Positions 20,802 through 28,732 of a stretch of 30,199 nucleotides of DNA are shown here, in pieces (the first letter of the stretch is position 1; each line of letters begins with the position of its first letter). This stretch comes from a virus, in IMG/VR virus record IMGVR_UViG_3300035660_001478, positions 1-30,199 of that record. One strand, written 5' to 3'. A program made the position numbers and the translations under genes. Below the pieces are notes generated by a model, which made no database searches, was not told where the DNA came from, and saw only the letters and a program-made list of their open reading frames with translations.

Positions 20802-21290
20802 ATGGGACGAAATAAAGGATATCATCATTCAGAAGAAACTAAAAAGAAAATAAGTGAGGCATTAAAGGGAAGAATTTTTACAATGGAACATAAAAGAAAA
20901 ATTGGTGAAGCTAACAAAGGTAAAAAATATCCGCATTCTGAAATAACAAAATTAAAAATGAGTCAAGCCCACATAGGAAAACGATTATCCGAAGAATGGA
21001 AAAAAAAGATTAGTAAAGCACTTGAAGGGAAGAAATCTTATTTATGGAAAGGAGGAAGAATAAGAAGAAAAGGATATATTTTATGTTTAAAAAAAGAGCA
21101 TCCATTTAGTTGGAAACAAGGGTATATTTTTGAACACCGCTTAGTGATGGAAGCGGAATTAGGTCGCTACCTTTTGCCCCGTGAGGTAATCCATCATATC
21201 GACGGGGATAGGTCGAATAATGAAATAGATAATTTAATGCTTTTTGGCTCTTGGAAAGAGCACAGAAAATATCATTGTTATGCAAACTAA
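20802..21290 (+). CDS. NUMOD3-HNH homing endonuclease
   Basis: The 162-residue protein starts with three to four NUMOD3 units (HHSEETKKKISEALKG, MEHKRKIGEANKG, HSEITKLKMSQAHIG, LSEEWKKKISKALEG) and ends with an HNH_3-like domain: IFEHRLVMEAELGRYLLP, EVIHHIDGDRSNNEIDNL and HRKYHC. It is AT-rich and lies in a seven-base gap after the tail terminator gene. Its NUMOD3 region is similar to that of the enzyme at 19363, suggesting shared origin. Confidence 0.87.
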   Translation: MGRNKGYHHSEETKKKISEALKGRIFTMEHKRKIGEANKGKKYPHSEITKLKMSQAHIGKRLSEEWKKKISKALEGKKSYLWKGGRIRRKGYILCLKKEHPFSWKQGYIFEHRLVMEAELGRYLLPREVIHHIDGDRSNNEIDNLMLFGSWKEHRKYHCYAN

Positions 21291-21303
21291 TTACAAAAAT
21301 AAA

Positions 21304-21453
21304 ATGCAAAAAGAAGAAGAAAACAAAACATCAAAGGTCGAAGAAAATTACTTTTTCCCGCCACAGGACGGGTTTCCTGAATTCTCATGTCAGGCCGCGT
21401 CTCTGGAGGAGGCCGGGGAAAAGTATAAAGCATTCAAAGAAAATAAGAAATAA
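21304..21453 (+). CDS. Small hypothetical tail-region protein
   Basis: The ATG at 21304 follows AAAAATAAA and gives 49 residues; an ATG at 21244 extends the frame into the preceding nuclease gene and is unlikely. The product is acidic, with a central FFPPQDGFPEFSCQA and a helical KYKAFKENKK tail. It lies 5 bases before the tail tube gene. No family recognised. Confidence 0.45.
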   Translation: MQKEEENKTSKVEENYFFPPQDGFPEFSCQAASLEEAGEKYKAFKENKK

Positions 21454-21458
21454 ATTTT

Positions 21459-22436
21459 ATGGTAAAAGCAATTGGACGTTTAGTGAATCTCGGAATCGGT
21501 AAGGAAACCACCAGGGGCACGGCGGTTGCGCCGACTTACTGGCTTTTTAAATCTGATCTCAACTACCAGGAGAAAATCGAGCAGGCGATAGAGGAGGCAT
21601 CAACAGGAGTAATAGCCGATTCTATCGACTCGCAGATAGTCAAGAAATGGGCGGAGGGTTCTTTTGGCGGAAGCATCAACGACAAAAGCATAGGTTTGAT
21701 ACTTCTGTCTTTGTTTGGTTCGGTCAGTTCGGCTCTAAAAGGAGGCGAGACTGTAGTCTACCAGCACACTTTCAGTTTGGGAAATACTGCCCAGCACCCA
21801 TCTTTAACTTTGGGAATCGACGACCAGTGGCAGGACTACCAGTTCGCTCTGGCGATGATCGAGAGTCTGGAGATCAGATACGAGAGGGGAAAATTCATCA
21901 GTTACACTGCCAACTTCAAATCCAAAAAGGGAGCAACAGCTACCTTAACCGCATCTTATTCAGCCGAGAACTCTTTCAGGCCGCATGATTTCGTTTTCAA
22001 GATGGCGGCTAACCTGGCCGGATTAGCGGCGGCGGCGGCAACTGTCATTAAGTCAGCCACCCTGAAGTTTGAAAAGAATCTGGAAGTAGACGATGTTCTT
22101 GGATCAATAGATCCGGTCGATTTTCTCAATAAGCAGTTTGTCTGCACCGGGACGATCGAGGCCCTGTTTGATGACGAGGCGACTTTCAAGACTATTGTTT
22201 TGGGAGACACGGCGAAGGCAGTGAGATTCGATTTGATCAATGCAGCCGTGACAATCGGAACCAGCTCGAATCCGGAACTGCAGCTTGACTTGGCAAAGGT
22301 AAAATTCTCTGAGATAACGAGGGCGACGCCTCTGAACGATCTGGTAAAGCAGACGCTCGGATTCAAAGCATACTACTCCCTGTCTGACAGCAAGCTTTTT
22401 CAATGCGTCTTAACTAACTTAGCGGTGAGCTATTAA
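21459..22436 (+). CDS. Tail tube (major tail) protein
   Basis: The 325-residue protein resembles major tail proteins: ETTRGTAVAPTYWL near the N-terminus, IDSQIVKKWAEGSFGGSI, SLEIRYERGKFISYTANFKSKKG, and a second half with SATLKFEKNLEVDDVLGS and FVCTGTIEALFDDEATF. Its location directly before the tail chaperone pair is standard. It polymerises around the tape measure to form the tail shaft. There is an alanine run near residues 183-193. Confidence 0.75.
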   Translation: MVKAIGRLVNLGIGKETTRGTAVAPTYWLFKSDLNYQEKIEQAIEEASTGVIADSIDSQIVKKWAEGSFGGSINDKSIGLILLSLFGSVSSALKGGETVVYQHTFSLGNTAQHPSLTLGIDDQWQDYQFALAMIESLEIRYERGKFISYTANFKSKKGATATLTASYSAENSFRPHDFVFKMAANLAGLAAAAATVIKSATLKFEKNLEVDDVLGSIDPVDFLNKQFVCTGTIEALFDDEATFKTIVLGDTAKAVRFDLINAAVTIGTSSNPELQLDLAKVKFSEITRATPLNDLVKQTLGFKAYYSLSDSKLFQCVLTNLAVSY

Positions 22437-22440
22437 AAAT

Positions 22441-22773
22441 ATGGACAGAGAAACAAAAAAAATCACCACTCCCTCTGGGAAAGTGGTGGAATTAAAAACC
22501 TATCTGACGGCCGGAGAAAATAGGAAGGTTACGGAGGCCTACATCGGCTCTGTCAGGCCGGAGACCGACGAGAAGGGAAGGACGACAAAGATGACTGTCG
22601 ACGGCGAGGGCATAAGCAGGGCCGAGGACAGATTGATAGAAGTGGCCGTGGTTTCCTTTGACGGAAGCGGAGAGAACATCCTGCAGAGGATTTTGGACGG
22701 GAGTCCCGATGACTACCAGTTCTTGATGCAGGAGATCAACCAGTTGAAGAAGGGTTTTCCGACGGCGAAATAG
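22441..22773 (+). CDS. Tail assembly chaperone, short form (gpG-like)
   Basis: This 110-residue protein starts with KKITTPSGKVVELKTYLT and ends in LKKGFPTAK. It holds the place of lambda gpG between the tail tube and the tape measure. It is acidic to mixed and has no catalytic motifs. The last codons carry a GGGTTTT slippery heptamer, allowing some ribosomes to make a longer product. Chaperones of this class bind the tape measure and tail tube during assembly and are not in the virion. Confidence 0.8.
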   Translation: MDRETKKITTPSGKVVELKTYLTAGENRKVTEAYIGSVRPETDEKGRTTKMTVDGEGISRAEDRLIEVAVVSFDGSGENILQRILDGSPDDYQFLMQEINQLKKGFPTAK

Positions 22774-22964
22774 CTTATAACTGGCAGCGTTATTTCGCCT
22801 TGGGTCAGGCCGAATTGAAGGAGGAGCAGATAGCGGCTTTGATATGCCGGGAGTTTAGCTGGACTTGGCAGGAATACGAAAACCAGCCAAGTTGGTTCAT
22901 TGAAATTATTTTAGAGATGTTGAAAGCGGAGGCAGAGGAAATGAAAAAGAAAACTACAGGTTAG
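22441..22964 (+). CDS. Tail assembly chaperone, frameshifted long form (gpGT-like)
   Basis: After a -1 shift at 22752-22758 the reading frame continues to TAG 22962-22964, adding about 68 residues: YNWQRYFALGQAELKEEQ, SWTWQEYENQPSWF, and a helical end MLKAEAEEMKKK. This T-type extension has no start codon of its own. Its position and the helix-rich, Trp-containing content match GT-type products. Its stop overlaps the stop of the minus-strand gene by two bases. Confidence 0.82.
22752..22758 (+). other. Programmed -1 frameshift site GGGTTTT
   Basis: In the zero frame the codons are AAG GGT TTT CCG, so G GGT TTT fits X XXY YYZ. The shift opens the T extension, while unshifted ribosomes stop at TAG five codons after the heptamer (22771-22773). 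Confidence 0.82.
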
Positions 22965-23428
22965 AAATTGCAATTGCGGAGAATAATGTTGCCGATCAGT
23001 TCACCAGAAACCTTGCCAGTGATAGTAATTGATTGGTCCTTCACCAGTTTCGCTAATTTATCCTCTTGGGATTTGTCGAACATACATTGGACGCCAAAAA
23101 TAGAAAATTCTCGTCCTTTCAAAGTAACATAGGGGGTATCGAGAATGTCTTTACCGATTGAATCAATTGTGCCGGAAACTTCAAGAATCTTATCTTCATA
23201 TTTCTGATCAGCGGCAACTTTATTTGCATTATATTCTTCGCTAAGTTGAAGTGCAGAAATCTTCAAAGGAGGGGGTAAATTTTCTGGCTGTTGTGGAGAA
23301 GAAGGAGGAGGAACGGGTTTCGAGGGTGTGGTGAGACTAATAATGAATAAAAATAAAAAGAACATTAACACCCAGAACCACCACCTTTTATAAAGTTTTT
23401 TCTTCGGTTTTATTTCCTGATTTTCCAT
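22961..23428 (-). CDS. Membrane-anchored OB-fold (tRNA_anti-like) protein, moron
   Basis: The 155-residue protein has a basic N-terminus, one membrane helix (about 15-33: WWFWVLMFFLFLFIISL), a proline-rich linker (about 35-55) and a tRNA_anti-like OB-fold domain: YNANKVAADQKYEDKILEV, GTIDSIGKDILDTPYVTL, SITITGKVSGELIGNIILRNC. Despite the family name, such secreted forms are not known to bind tRNA. It lies opposite the tail genes between the tail chaperone and the tape measure, a typical moron position, so it may be expressed in the lysogen. Superinfection exclusion is a guess. Only weak promoter-like sequence is visible upstream. Confidence 0.72.
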   Translation of the reverse strand: MENQEIKPKKKLYKRWWFWVLMFFLFLFIISLTTPSKPVPPPSSPQQPENLPPPLKISALQLSEEYNANKVAADQKYEDKILEVSGTIDSIGKDILDTPYVTLKGREFSIFGVQCMFDKSQEDKLAKLVKDQSITITGKVSGELIGNIILRNCNF

Positions 23429-23496
23429 AGAGATTTAGTGAAAATTAGATATAGATGACCTTTATTAAAGCATAATAAAATTCATTAAAAAAGTAA

Positions 23497-24903
23497 ATGG
23501 CAACAGCTTTATTAGAGATATTAGTAAAAATAAGGGACGAGGCGACTCAGTCTATTTCTCGGCTGACTGACGACTTTAAAAACGCCGATATTTCATTAAA
23601 AGGCTTTAGCACTACGGCCGGAATGGCGGCCGGGGCTTTGGCGGCCATCGGAGGCTTGACTTTTGGAATGGCGATCAAGGCGGCTGAGGACGCGGCTGTC
23701 AGTTGGGCAAAAGTCAAGAGAGTTTTAACAGACACTGGAGTTTCTTTTGACGATCTTAGGGCAAGAGCCGAGGAAATGGCCCAGAAAAGCACCTTTCAGG
23801 CTCATGAGATTGGAGAGGCTTACGCAAGAAACATTTCGCTCTACGGAGACACACAGGAAGCATTAGACAAAACAAAGATGGCGATGGATATCGCCGCTTT
23901 CTCCGGGCAGAATTTGGAGTATGTCCAGAAGATTATCTCGAGGGCAAGCGATGAAAATATAAGATGTTTGAGATTGTTGGCCGAACAGTTGGGAATTTAT
24001 ATCGGCGACATAGACGAACACGCGGACAAGGGCGAGCAGTTCGCCATTTTGCTCAGCCGGATTGCGGCGAAGGCAAAAGGTTTTGACGAGGAGTTGCTGG
24101 GAATGAGCGGCTTGAAGGAAACAAAAAAACAATGGAACGAGCTTTTGGAGCTTATCGGATCCGCTGTTTTGCCAGCTTTAAATAGTCTTCTTAAAGATCG
24201 CATTATCCCGTTGATTCAAAAGGTTAAAGAATGGGCACAGGCTCATCCAGAGTTGTTCAAAAATATAACTATAACGACTGCGGCAATCACAGCATTGTTG
24301 ATGGTATTAGCACCCTTACTTTTAGCATTGCCAGGTTTGATTATTCTTTTGCAAGGCGCGGCGGTGATGTTTGGGGCTTTAACTTCGCCGATCGGATTAG
24401 TGATATTAGCTCTTGGGGCTTTGATAACGGCGGCAATAGTATTCAGGAAACAATTCATGGAAATTATCGGCCAAGTGGTGAGCTGGCTTAAGACTGTCTG
24501 GAGTGAAGCTTGTGACGCTGTCGCTAATATCTGGCAGAACTGGGTCAATAGAATTACGAGTTATGTCGACTTTATAATAGACAAAATCAATTGGATTAGA
24601 CAGGAAGTGAGGAATGCCTGGTCAGAGGCACAAAATGTTATTAGTAATGTCGGCCAGAAGGTAAGCAGCGCAGTCGGCACGGTCAAAAACGTTCTGGGCT
24701 TTCAGGAGGGAGGGATTGTCACCCGGCCGACTCTGGCGATGGTCGGAGAGGCCGGACCCGAGGCAATCATTCCTTTGGGCCGGGGAGGAATCGGAGGGAA
24801 TATAATCATCAATCTTTCAGGCACTTTCTACACCGAAGAAGAAGTGGCGGAGAAATTCGCCAATCAGATTGCCAAACTCATTAAATATCAAATAAGGGTC
24901 TAA
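23497..24903 (+). CDS. Tape measure protein
   Basis: The 468-residue protein has a charged helical start (LEILVKIRDEATQSISRLT), a TMP-like stretch (MAQKSTFQAHEIGEAYA), a large hydrophobic region (about 253-312: ALLMVLAPLLLALPG and later IGLVILALGALITAAIVF), then helices and the C-terminal GGIVTRPTLAMVGEAGPEAIIPLGRGG motif of tape measure proteins. By the usual 0.15 nm per residue, the tail would be about 70 nm, short for a siphovirus. Confidence 0.87.
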   Translation: MATALLEILVKIRDEATQSISRLTDDFKNADISLKGFSTTAGMAAGALAAIGGLTFGMAIKAAEDAAVSWAKVKRVLTDTGVSFDDLRARAEEMAQKSTFQAHEIGEAYARNISLYGDTQEALDKTKMAMDIAAFSGQNLEYVQKIISRASDENIRCLRLLAEQLGIYIGDIDEHADKGEQFAILLSRIAAKAKGFDEELLGMSGLKETKKQWNELLELIGSAVLPALNSLLKDRIIPLIQKVKEWAQAHPELFKNITITTAAITALLMVLAPLLLALPGLIILLQGAAVMFGALTSPIGLVILALGALITAAIVFRKQFMEIIGQVVSWLKTVWSEACDAVANIWQNWVNRITSYVDFIIDKINWIRQEVRNAWSEAQNVISNVGQKVSSAVGTVKNVLGFQEGGIVTRPTLAMVGEAGPEAIIPLGRGGIGGNIIINLSGTFYTEEEVAEKFANQIAKLIKYQIRV

Positions 24904-24904
24904 T

Positions 24905-26368
24905 ATGTCACTTGTCTTAAAAATCAATGACGTCGACAGGTCAAGTTGGATAGATTGGAAGACCATAGAAAAGGTTGAGGTCCTGACAAAGGAGGTTGAT
25001 AGGTTTCAGTTTGATATCAGGAAGACCGGAAGCCGGACGGCGCCGGCTCTGGGAGACAAGATAACCATTCTTTACGGAGGCACAAAGACGTTCGAAGGAG
25101 TGGCGGTCGAGATCTCGGAGAAGATAAAAGGAGGGGTCTTGATTGGATACCAGATCAAGTGCAAGGATTGGACGCATACCTTGGATAAAAAACTGGTGGT
25201 GAAAAGCTATTCCAGCCAGACGGCGGCGGCGATCGTGCAGAACATCATCACCACTTATTGCCCGGGGTTTACGACCAATAATGTTGTGGCGCCGGTGACG
25301 GTTGGTTCTATTAAATTCAATTACGAGCAGGTTTCAAAATGCCTTCAGCAGTTGGCGGATCTGGTGAACTACGACTGGTATGTCGACTATGACAAGGACA
25401 TCCATTTCTTTTCAGAGGAGGCTTACACTGCGCCCTTCAATCTGGACGACACTTCGGGGAATTACAAGTTCGGCTCTCTGGAGATAAACAAAAACATCCT
25501 GCAGGTTAAAAATGCGATCTATGTCAGGGGCGGAGAAAAAAAAGAGACCAGCGCGCATAGTTATCCCTTTTTAGCAGATGGCCAGCAGACAACTTTCACT
25601 CTGCCTTATCAGTTGGACGAACTGATTGTAAAAAAGGGCGGAACGTCGCAGACTATCGGCACTGATTTTCAGACCGATCCGGCGACGGTTGATTGTCTTT
25701 ATAATTTCAATGAGGGAATGGTCAAGTTCAGGGAAGATAACAAGCCGGCAAGCGGAGTGACGGTGGAGTTCACAGGAAAGGCTTGGATCCCGATCATTAA
25801 ATTAGTCAGGGATAATGATAGTATCGCCACTTACGGGGAATACCAGTTTGCGGTCATTGATAAATCAATAGAAACAGATCAGGAGGCTATTGACAGGGGG
25901 AGGGCGGCTCTGAGGAAATTTAACGAGTCGGTCTATGAAGCTTCTTTCAGGACAAATAAGGACGGGCTGAAGACCGGCCAGAAAATCAGGGTGCAGTCAA
26001 CTATCAGGGGGACTGATAAGTGGTTCAAAATCAACCGGATCATTTCAAGGATGAGGAGTTCGCAGGAGTTTGAATATGAGGTGTTTTTACTCGCTTCAGG
26101 AGATGTCACTTTTATCGATATGATGACGGGGTTGTTGGAAGGTGACAAGAAAAACATCGATATCAAGCTGAACGAGGTTCTGGATAAAATTGAAACTCTG
26201 GAATCTACGGTCAGCATCGCCGAATCGATTGCCGGGACGACTCCAAGATCAACTTCGGAGACGGTCAGCATCGGAGAAAGCATAACTGGAACTAAAAAGA
26301 ATCCACCTTTTAAGTGGATGCCGGACGCGGTCAACCCGGCAAAGTGGAATTTATTTCAATGGAATTAA
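24905..26368 (+). CDS. Tail hub/baseplate protein (gp27/Tal-like)
   Basis: The 487-residue protein begins VLKINDVDRSSWIDWKTIEK, with alternating strands and DKITILYGGTKTFEGVAVEI, WTHTLDKKLVVKSY, and AAIVQNIITTYCPGFT. This layout is seen in phage hub proteins of the gp27/gpD fold. The last 70 residues carry two related repeats, ESTVSIAESIAGT and SETVSIGESITGT, then a WMPDAVNPAKWNLFQWN tail. Position after the tape measure agrees with a hub at the tail tip. Confidence 0.7.
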   Translation: MSLVLKINDVDRSSWIDWKTIEKVEVLTKEVDRFQFDIRKTGSRTAPALGDKITILYGGTKTFEGVAVEISEKIKGGVLIGYQIKCKDWTHTLDKKLVVKSYSSQTAAAIVQNIITTYCPGFTTNNVVAPVTVGSIKFNYEQVSKCLQQLADLVNYDWYVDYDKDIHFFSEEAYTAPFNLDDTSGNYKFGSLEINKNILQVKNAIYVRGGEKKETSAHSYPFLADGQQTTFTLPYQLDELIVKKGGTSQTIGTDFQTDPATVDCLYNFNEGMVKFREDNKPASGVTVEFTGKAWIPIIKLVRDNDSIATYGEYQFAVIDKSIETDQEAIDRGRAALRKFNESVYEASFRTNKDGLKTGQKIRVQSTIRGTDKWFKINRIISRMRSSQEFEYEVFLLASGDVTFIDMMTGLLEGDKKNIDIKLNEVLDKIETLESTVSIAESIAGTTPRSTSETVSIGESITGTKKNPPFKWMPDAVNPAKWNLFQWN

Positions 26369-26370
26369 AA

Positions 26371-26925
26371 ATGAGCAAAATCAAACAAAAAATTAAATAT
26401 AGAAAAGACGATATTATTTATAGAGGAAAAAAGTGCAAGGTTGTTTTAGGTCCTATCATTTGCGAAATAAAGGAAAAGCCAATTAAGATTATCGGAATAA
26501 TAACTGCCACAATCAGGGATGGTAAGACCGGAAAGATTAAAAGGGTTTATAGGCAGAAGAACTTGATCGCCACGATAGGGCGGGCGGTTTTGGCCCAGAG
26601 GCTGGCCAACATCACGACCTACACCGGGGTCATCAATTACGGGGCTCTGGGGACTTCTGTGACGCCTCCGGCCAATGGCGACACCCAGCTGGGAGCTGAG
26701 GTCTATCGAAAGACGGTCGCCTCTAATTCGGCGGTGGACAACGTGGCGACGATCGCCTTCTTTTACAACACCACCGAGACTTCGGGGAGTTACAAGGAGT
26801 TTGGGACTTTTATTGACGGGACAGCATCGGCTAATTCAGGGAAGTTATTTTCCCACGTGGCGGTTGATTGGTCAAAGACAACAAGCGAAACGCTTACCGT
26901 AGAATGCCAGTATACTGTAGCGTAA
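26371..26925 (+). CDS. Tail-tip or fibre protein
   Basis: The ATG at 26371 directly follows the hub stop codon; an earlier ATG at 26314 would overlap the hub gene. The 184-residue product has a basic N-terminal region, RVYRQKNLIATIGRAVLAQRLA, and a beta-rich remainder with YGALGTSVTPPANGDTQLGAE, SGSYKEFGTF and TLTVECQYTV. Such proteins commonly follow hub genes. It shares a general pattern with the product of 11061-11597. Confidence 0.55.
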   Translation: MSKIKQKIKYRKDDIIYRGKKCKVVLGPIICEIKEKPIKIIGIITATIRDGKTGKIKRVYRQKNLIATIGRAVLAQRLANITTYTGVINYGALGTSVTPPANGDTQLGAEVYRKTVASNSAVDNVATIAFFYNTTETSGSYKEFGTFIDGTASANSGKLFSHVAVDWSKTTSETLTVECQYTVA

Positions 26926-26937
26926 AATTATTGACTA

Positions 26938-26966
26938 TTGATACAAGATATAGAATAGTATATAAT
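26938..26966 (+). promoter_or_regulatory. Promoter for the HNH gene
   Basis: TTGATA at 26938-26943 (five of six) and TATAAT at 26961-26966 (six of six) are separated by 17 bases. Transcription would start near 26973, giving a leader of about 22 nt. The -10 box lies inside an inverted repeat. Confidence 0.68.
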
Positions 26967-26996
26967 TAAGGAATATTATTAAATCCTTAATTATAT
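26960..26996. promoter_or_regulatory. 13-bp inverted repeat overlapping the -10 box and start codon
   Basis: TATAATTAAGGA at 26961-26972 is the exact reverse complement of TCCTTAATTATA at 26984-26995, and a further A/T pair (26960, 26996) extends it. The left arm contains the -10 box and an AAGGA ribosome-binding-like sequence; the right arm runs into the ATG. It could be a repressor operator or an RNA hairpin hiding the start region. Confidence 0.6.
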
Positions 26997-27534
26997 GAAA
27001 AAAGGAACAAAACACACATCAAAATCAATCCAAAAAATAAGAAAAGCAAAATTAAAAAATCCTACAAGATACTGGCTTGGAAAGAAAAGAAACAAAAAGA
27101 CGATTGAGAAAATAAGAAAAATAAAATTAGAATATTATGGGAAAGGGAATGCTCCATGGAATAAAGGAAAAAGATGCCCCTGGGCGAAGAATAACCCTCA
27201 GATATTTAAAAAAGGACATATCAATTCGTTAAAACAAAAAGAAATTGCTCGACAGATGTGGTTAGGAGATAAAAATCCAAGATGGAAACCGATAGGGAGC
27301 AAGAGAATGAATCACGGATATATTTTAGTCAAAATAGATGAGCATAAATGGGTGAAGGAGGAGTGGATTATCGCTGAGAAAATGCTGGGAAGAAAACTTT
27401 ACAGAGACGAAGTTGTCCATCATATCAATGGAAACAAAAATGATAACCGCCCAGAAAATCTGCGAGTTATGACGAAAGACGAACACAAAAAACTTCATTT
27501 AAAAGATAACTTATTATGGCAAATGAAATTTTAA
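26995..27534 (+). CDS. HNH homing endonuclease with its own promoter
   Basis: The 179-residue protein has basic NUMOD-like helices (KSIQKIRKAKL, KKTIEKIRKIKLEYYG) followed by WNKGKRCPW, and an HNH_3 core: WVKEEWIIAEKMLGRKLY, EVVHHINGNKNDNRPENL, DEHKKLHLKD. It is AT-rich. It overlaps the following gene by 19 bases, so its last residues (LLWQMKF) and the neighbour's start share DNA. The promoter and palindrome just upstream suggest control separate from the tail operon. Confidence 0.87.
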   Translation: MKKGTKHTSKSIQKIRKAKLKNPTRYWLGKKRNKKTIEKIRKIKLEYYGKGNAPWNKGKRCPWAKNNPQIFKKGHINSLKQKEIARQMWLGDKNPRWKPIGSKRMNHGYILVKIDEHKWVKEEWIIAEKMLGRKLYRDEVVHHINGNKNDNRPENLRVMTKDEHKKLHLKDNLLWQMKF

Positions 27535-27731
27535 CAATCGATATTGAGGTGAAAGACGACCTGGACGCCTACAGGGTTTTGAATAGGACAAACTTTGAGC
27601 ACAACGTTTTGGGTTCAAAATACAAAGGTCAGAGTTATAAATTTGATAAGGATAATCTGCCAAAGCATTTCCTCAAAAAGAAGGGGGAGTATTTGACAGA
27701 TGATCAACTAAAAAATGGCTCAATCGAGTAA
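27516..27731 (+). CDS. Hypothetical protein between nuclease and fibre genes
   Basis: The 71-residue product begins MANEILTIDIEVKDDLDAYRV and has DKDNLPKHFLKKKGEY in its second half. No domain recognised. Its start lies inside the end of the nuclease gene and its end overlaps the fibre gene start by 17 bases. It is probably a small tail-tip component or assembly helper. Confidence 0.5.
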   Translation: MANEILTIDIEVKDDLDAYRVLNRTNFEHNVLGSKYKGQSYKFDKDNLPKHFLKKKGEYLTDDQLKNGSIE

Positions 27732-28476
27732 TGTGTCGGCGGGGGGAGATGCCACTGCCGTGCAATATAATAATCTGAGGGCTGATGTTTTCGGGGCGCA
27801 CCATTCGGATGCCTTGGGGACTTTGCTAGTTAATGCCGATATTAGCCCCACTGCGGCGATCGCCTTGTCCAAGCTGGCGGCTCTGACTATCAACAGGGCT
27901 CTGGTGACGAATGGGTCGGGGGTGATCGTGGTTTCGGCTGTGACTGCGACAGAATTGGGCTACCTGGCGGGCATCGTCTCAAAGCCGGTCTGCAACTCGG
28001 GGGACGAGACGATAGCTGGGGTCAAGACCTTCAGTTCTATTCCTCTTTTACCTGCTTCTGACCCGACGAGTGATAATCAGGCAGTGAGAAGAAAGTTTAT
28101 TCAAGATTATTTAGTAAAATTAACTGCTTCTGATAATCTACAAAAAAGTAATGATGGAGAGGTTTCAACTGGAAGCGATGTTTATGTGTTGATAAAAGAA
28201 ATACAGGTGTTCAGACCGGGAACAGTAAGGGCAAAATGGGATATGAGAACGACAGGAGGAGGAGGGTCACAGTATGTATATGGAAAAATTTATGTTGATG
28301 GGGTGGCGGTAGGGACAGAACACTCTCAGCAGGGGGATACTTATAATACCTATACTCAAAGTAGTGTAGGAATTGCCGCTGGTAGTAGAGTTCAATTGTG
28401 GGGAAAAATCAATCTAACAACTGGTTGGTATAGAAATTTCCGTATTTATTATGATAAAGCATTTGAAACTGATTAA
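27715..28476 (+). CDS. Tail fibre protein
   Basis: The 253-residue protein begins SNVSAGGDATAVQYNNLRADV, an N-terminal pattern common in phage fibres, followed by INRALVTNGSGVIVVSAVTA and TELGYLAGIVSKPV, typical of fibre shaft regions. The C-terminal 120 residues form a beta-rich domain (VYGKIYVDGVAVGTEHSQQG; GWYRNFRIYYDKAF) that may bind a receptor. From about 28070 the DNA is AT-richer than the first half, suggesting the tip domain was swapped in. Confidence 0.75.
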   Translation: MAQSSNVSAGGDATAVQYNNLRADVFGAHHSDALGTLLVNADISPTAAIALSKLAALTINRALVTNGSGVIVVSAVTATELGYLAGIVSKPVCNSGDETIAGVKTFSSIPLLPASDPTSDNQAVRRKFIQDYLVKLTASDNLQKSNDGEVSTGSDVYVLIKEIQVFRPGTVRAKWDMRTTGGGGSQYVYGKIYVDGVAVGTEHSQQGDTYNTYTQSSVGIAAGSRVQLWGKINLTTGWYRNFRIYYDKAFETD

Positions 28477-28487
28477 AATTTAAATCT

Positions 28488-28709
28488 ATGCCAGAAGATA
28501 AAGTAGAAAACCAAAAAATCGAGAATAGGCTGACCACCTTGGAGGTCTTGATGAAGGACACGAGGGACGACATAGGAGAAATTAAAAAACAGGTTTTCAA
28601 CGAAATTCCGCACCAGATAGATTCAATCAAAGATAGAATATTTTGGGGATTCCTGATTGGGATTGCCGGGATGATAATCGCTCAAATCCTGCTTCGGTTT
28701 TTGAAATAA
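28488..28709 (+). CDS. XhlA-like coiled-coil membrane protein
   Basis: The 73-residue product has a helical coiled-coil region (IENRLTTLEVLMKDTRDDIGEIKKQV) and a C-terminal membrane helix (IFWGFLIGIAGMIIAQILL). This arrangement resembles the haemolysin XhlA family, which works with holins at host lysis. It is far from the endolysin and holin at the left end, so the phage may carry two lysis-related sets, unless the genome is circular and the two sets lie closer. Confidence 0.65.
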   Translation: MPEDKVENQKIENRLTTLEVLMKDTRDDIGEIKKQVFNEIPHQIDSIKDRIFWGFLIGIAGMIIAQILLRFLK

Positions 28710-28732
28710 TTTTGAGTTCTTTTAAGGCAAAA

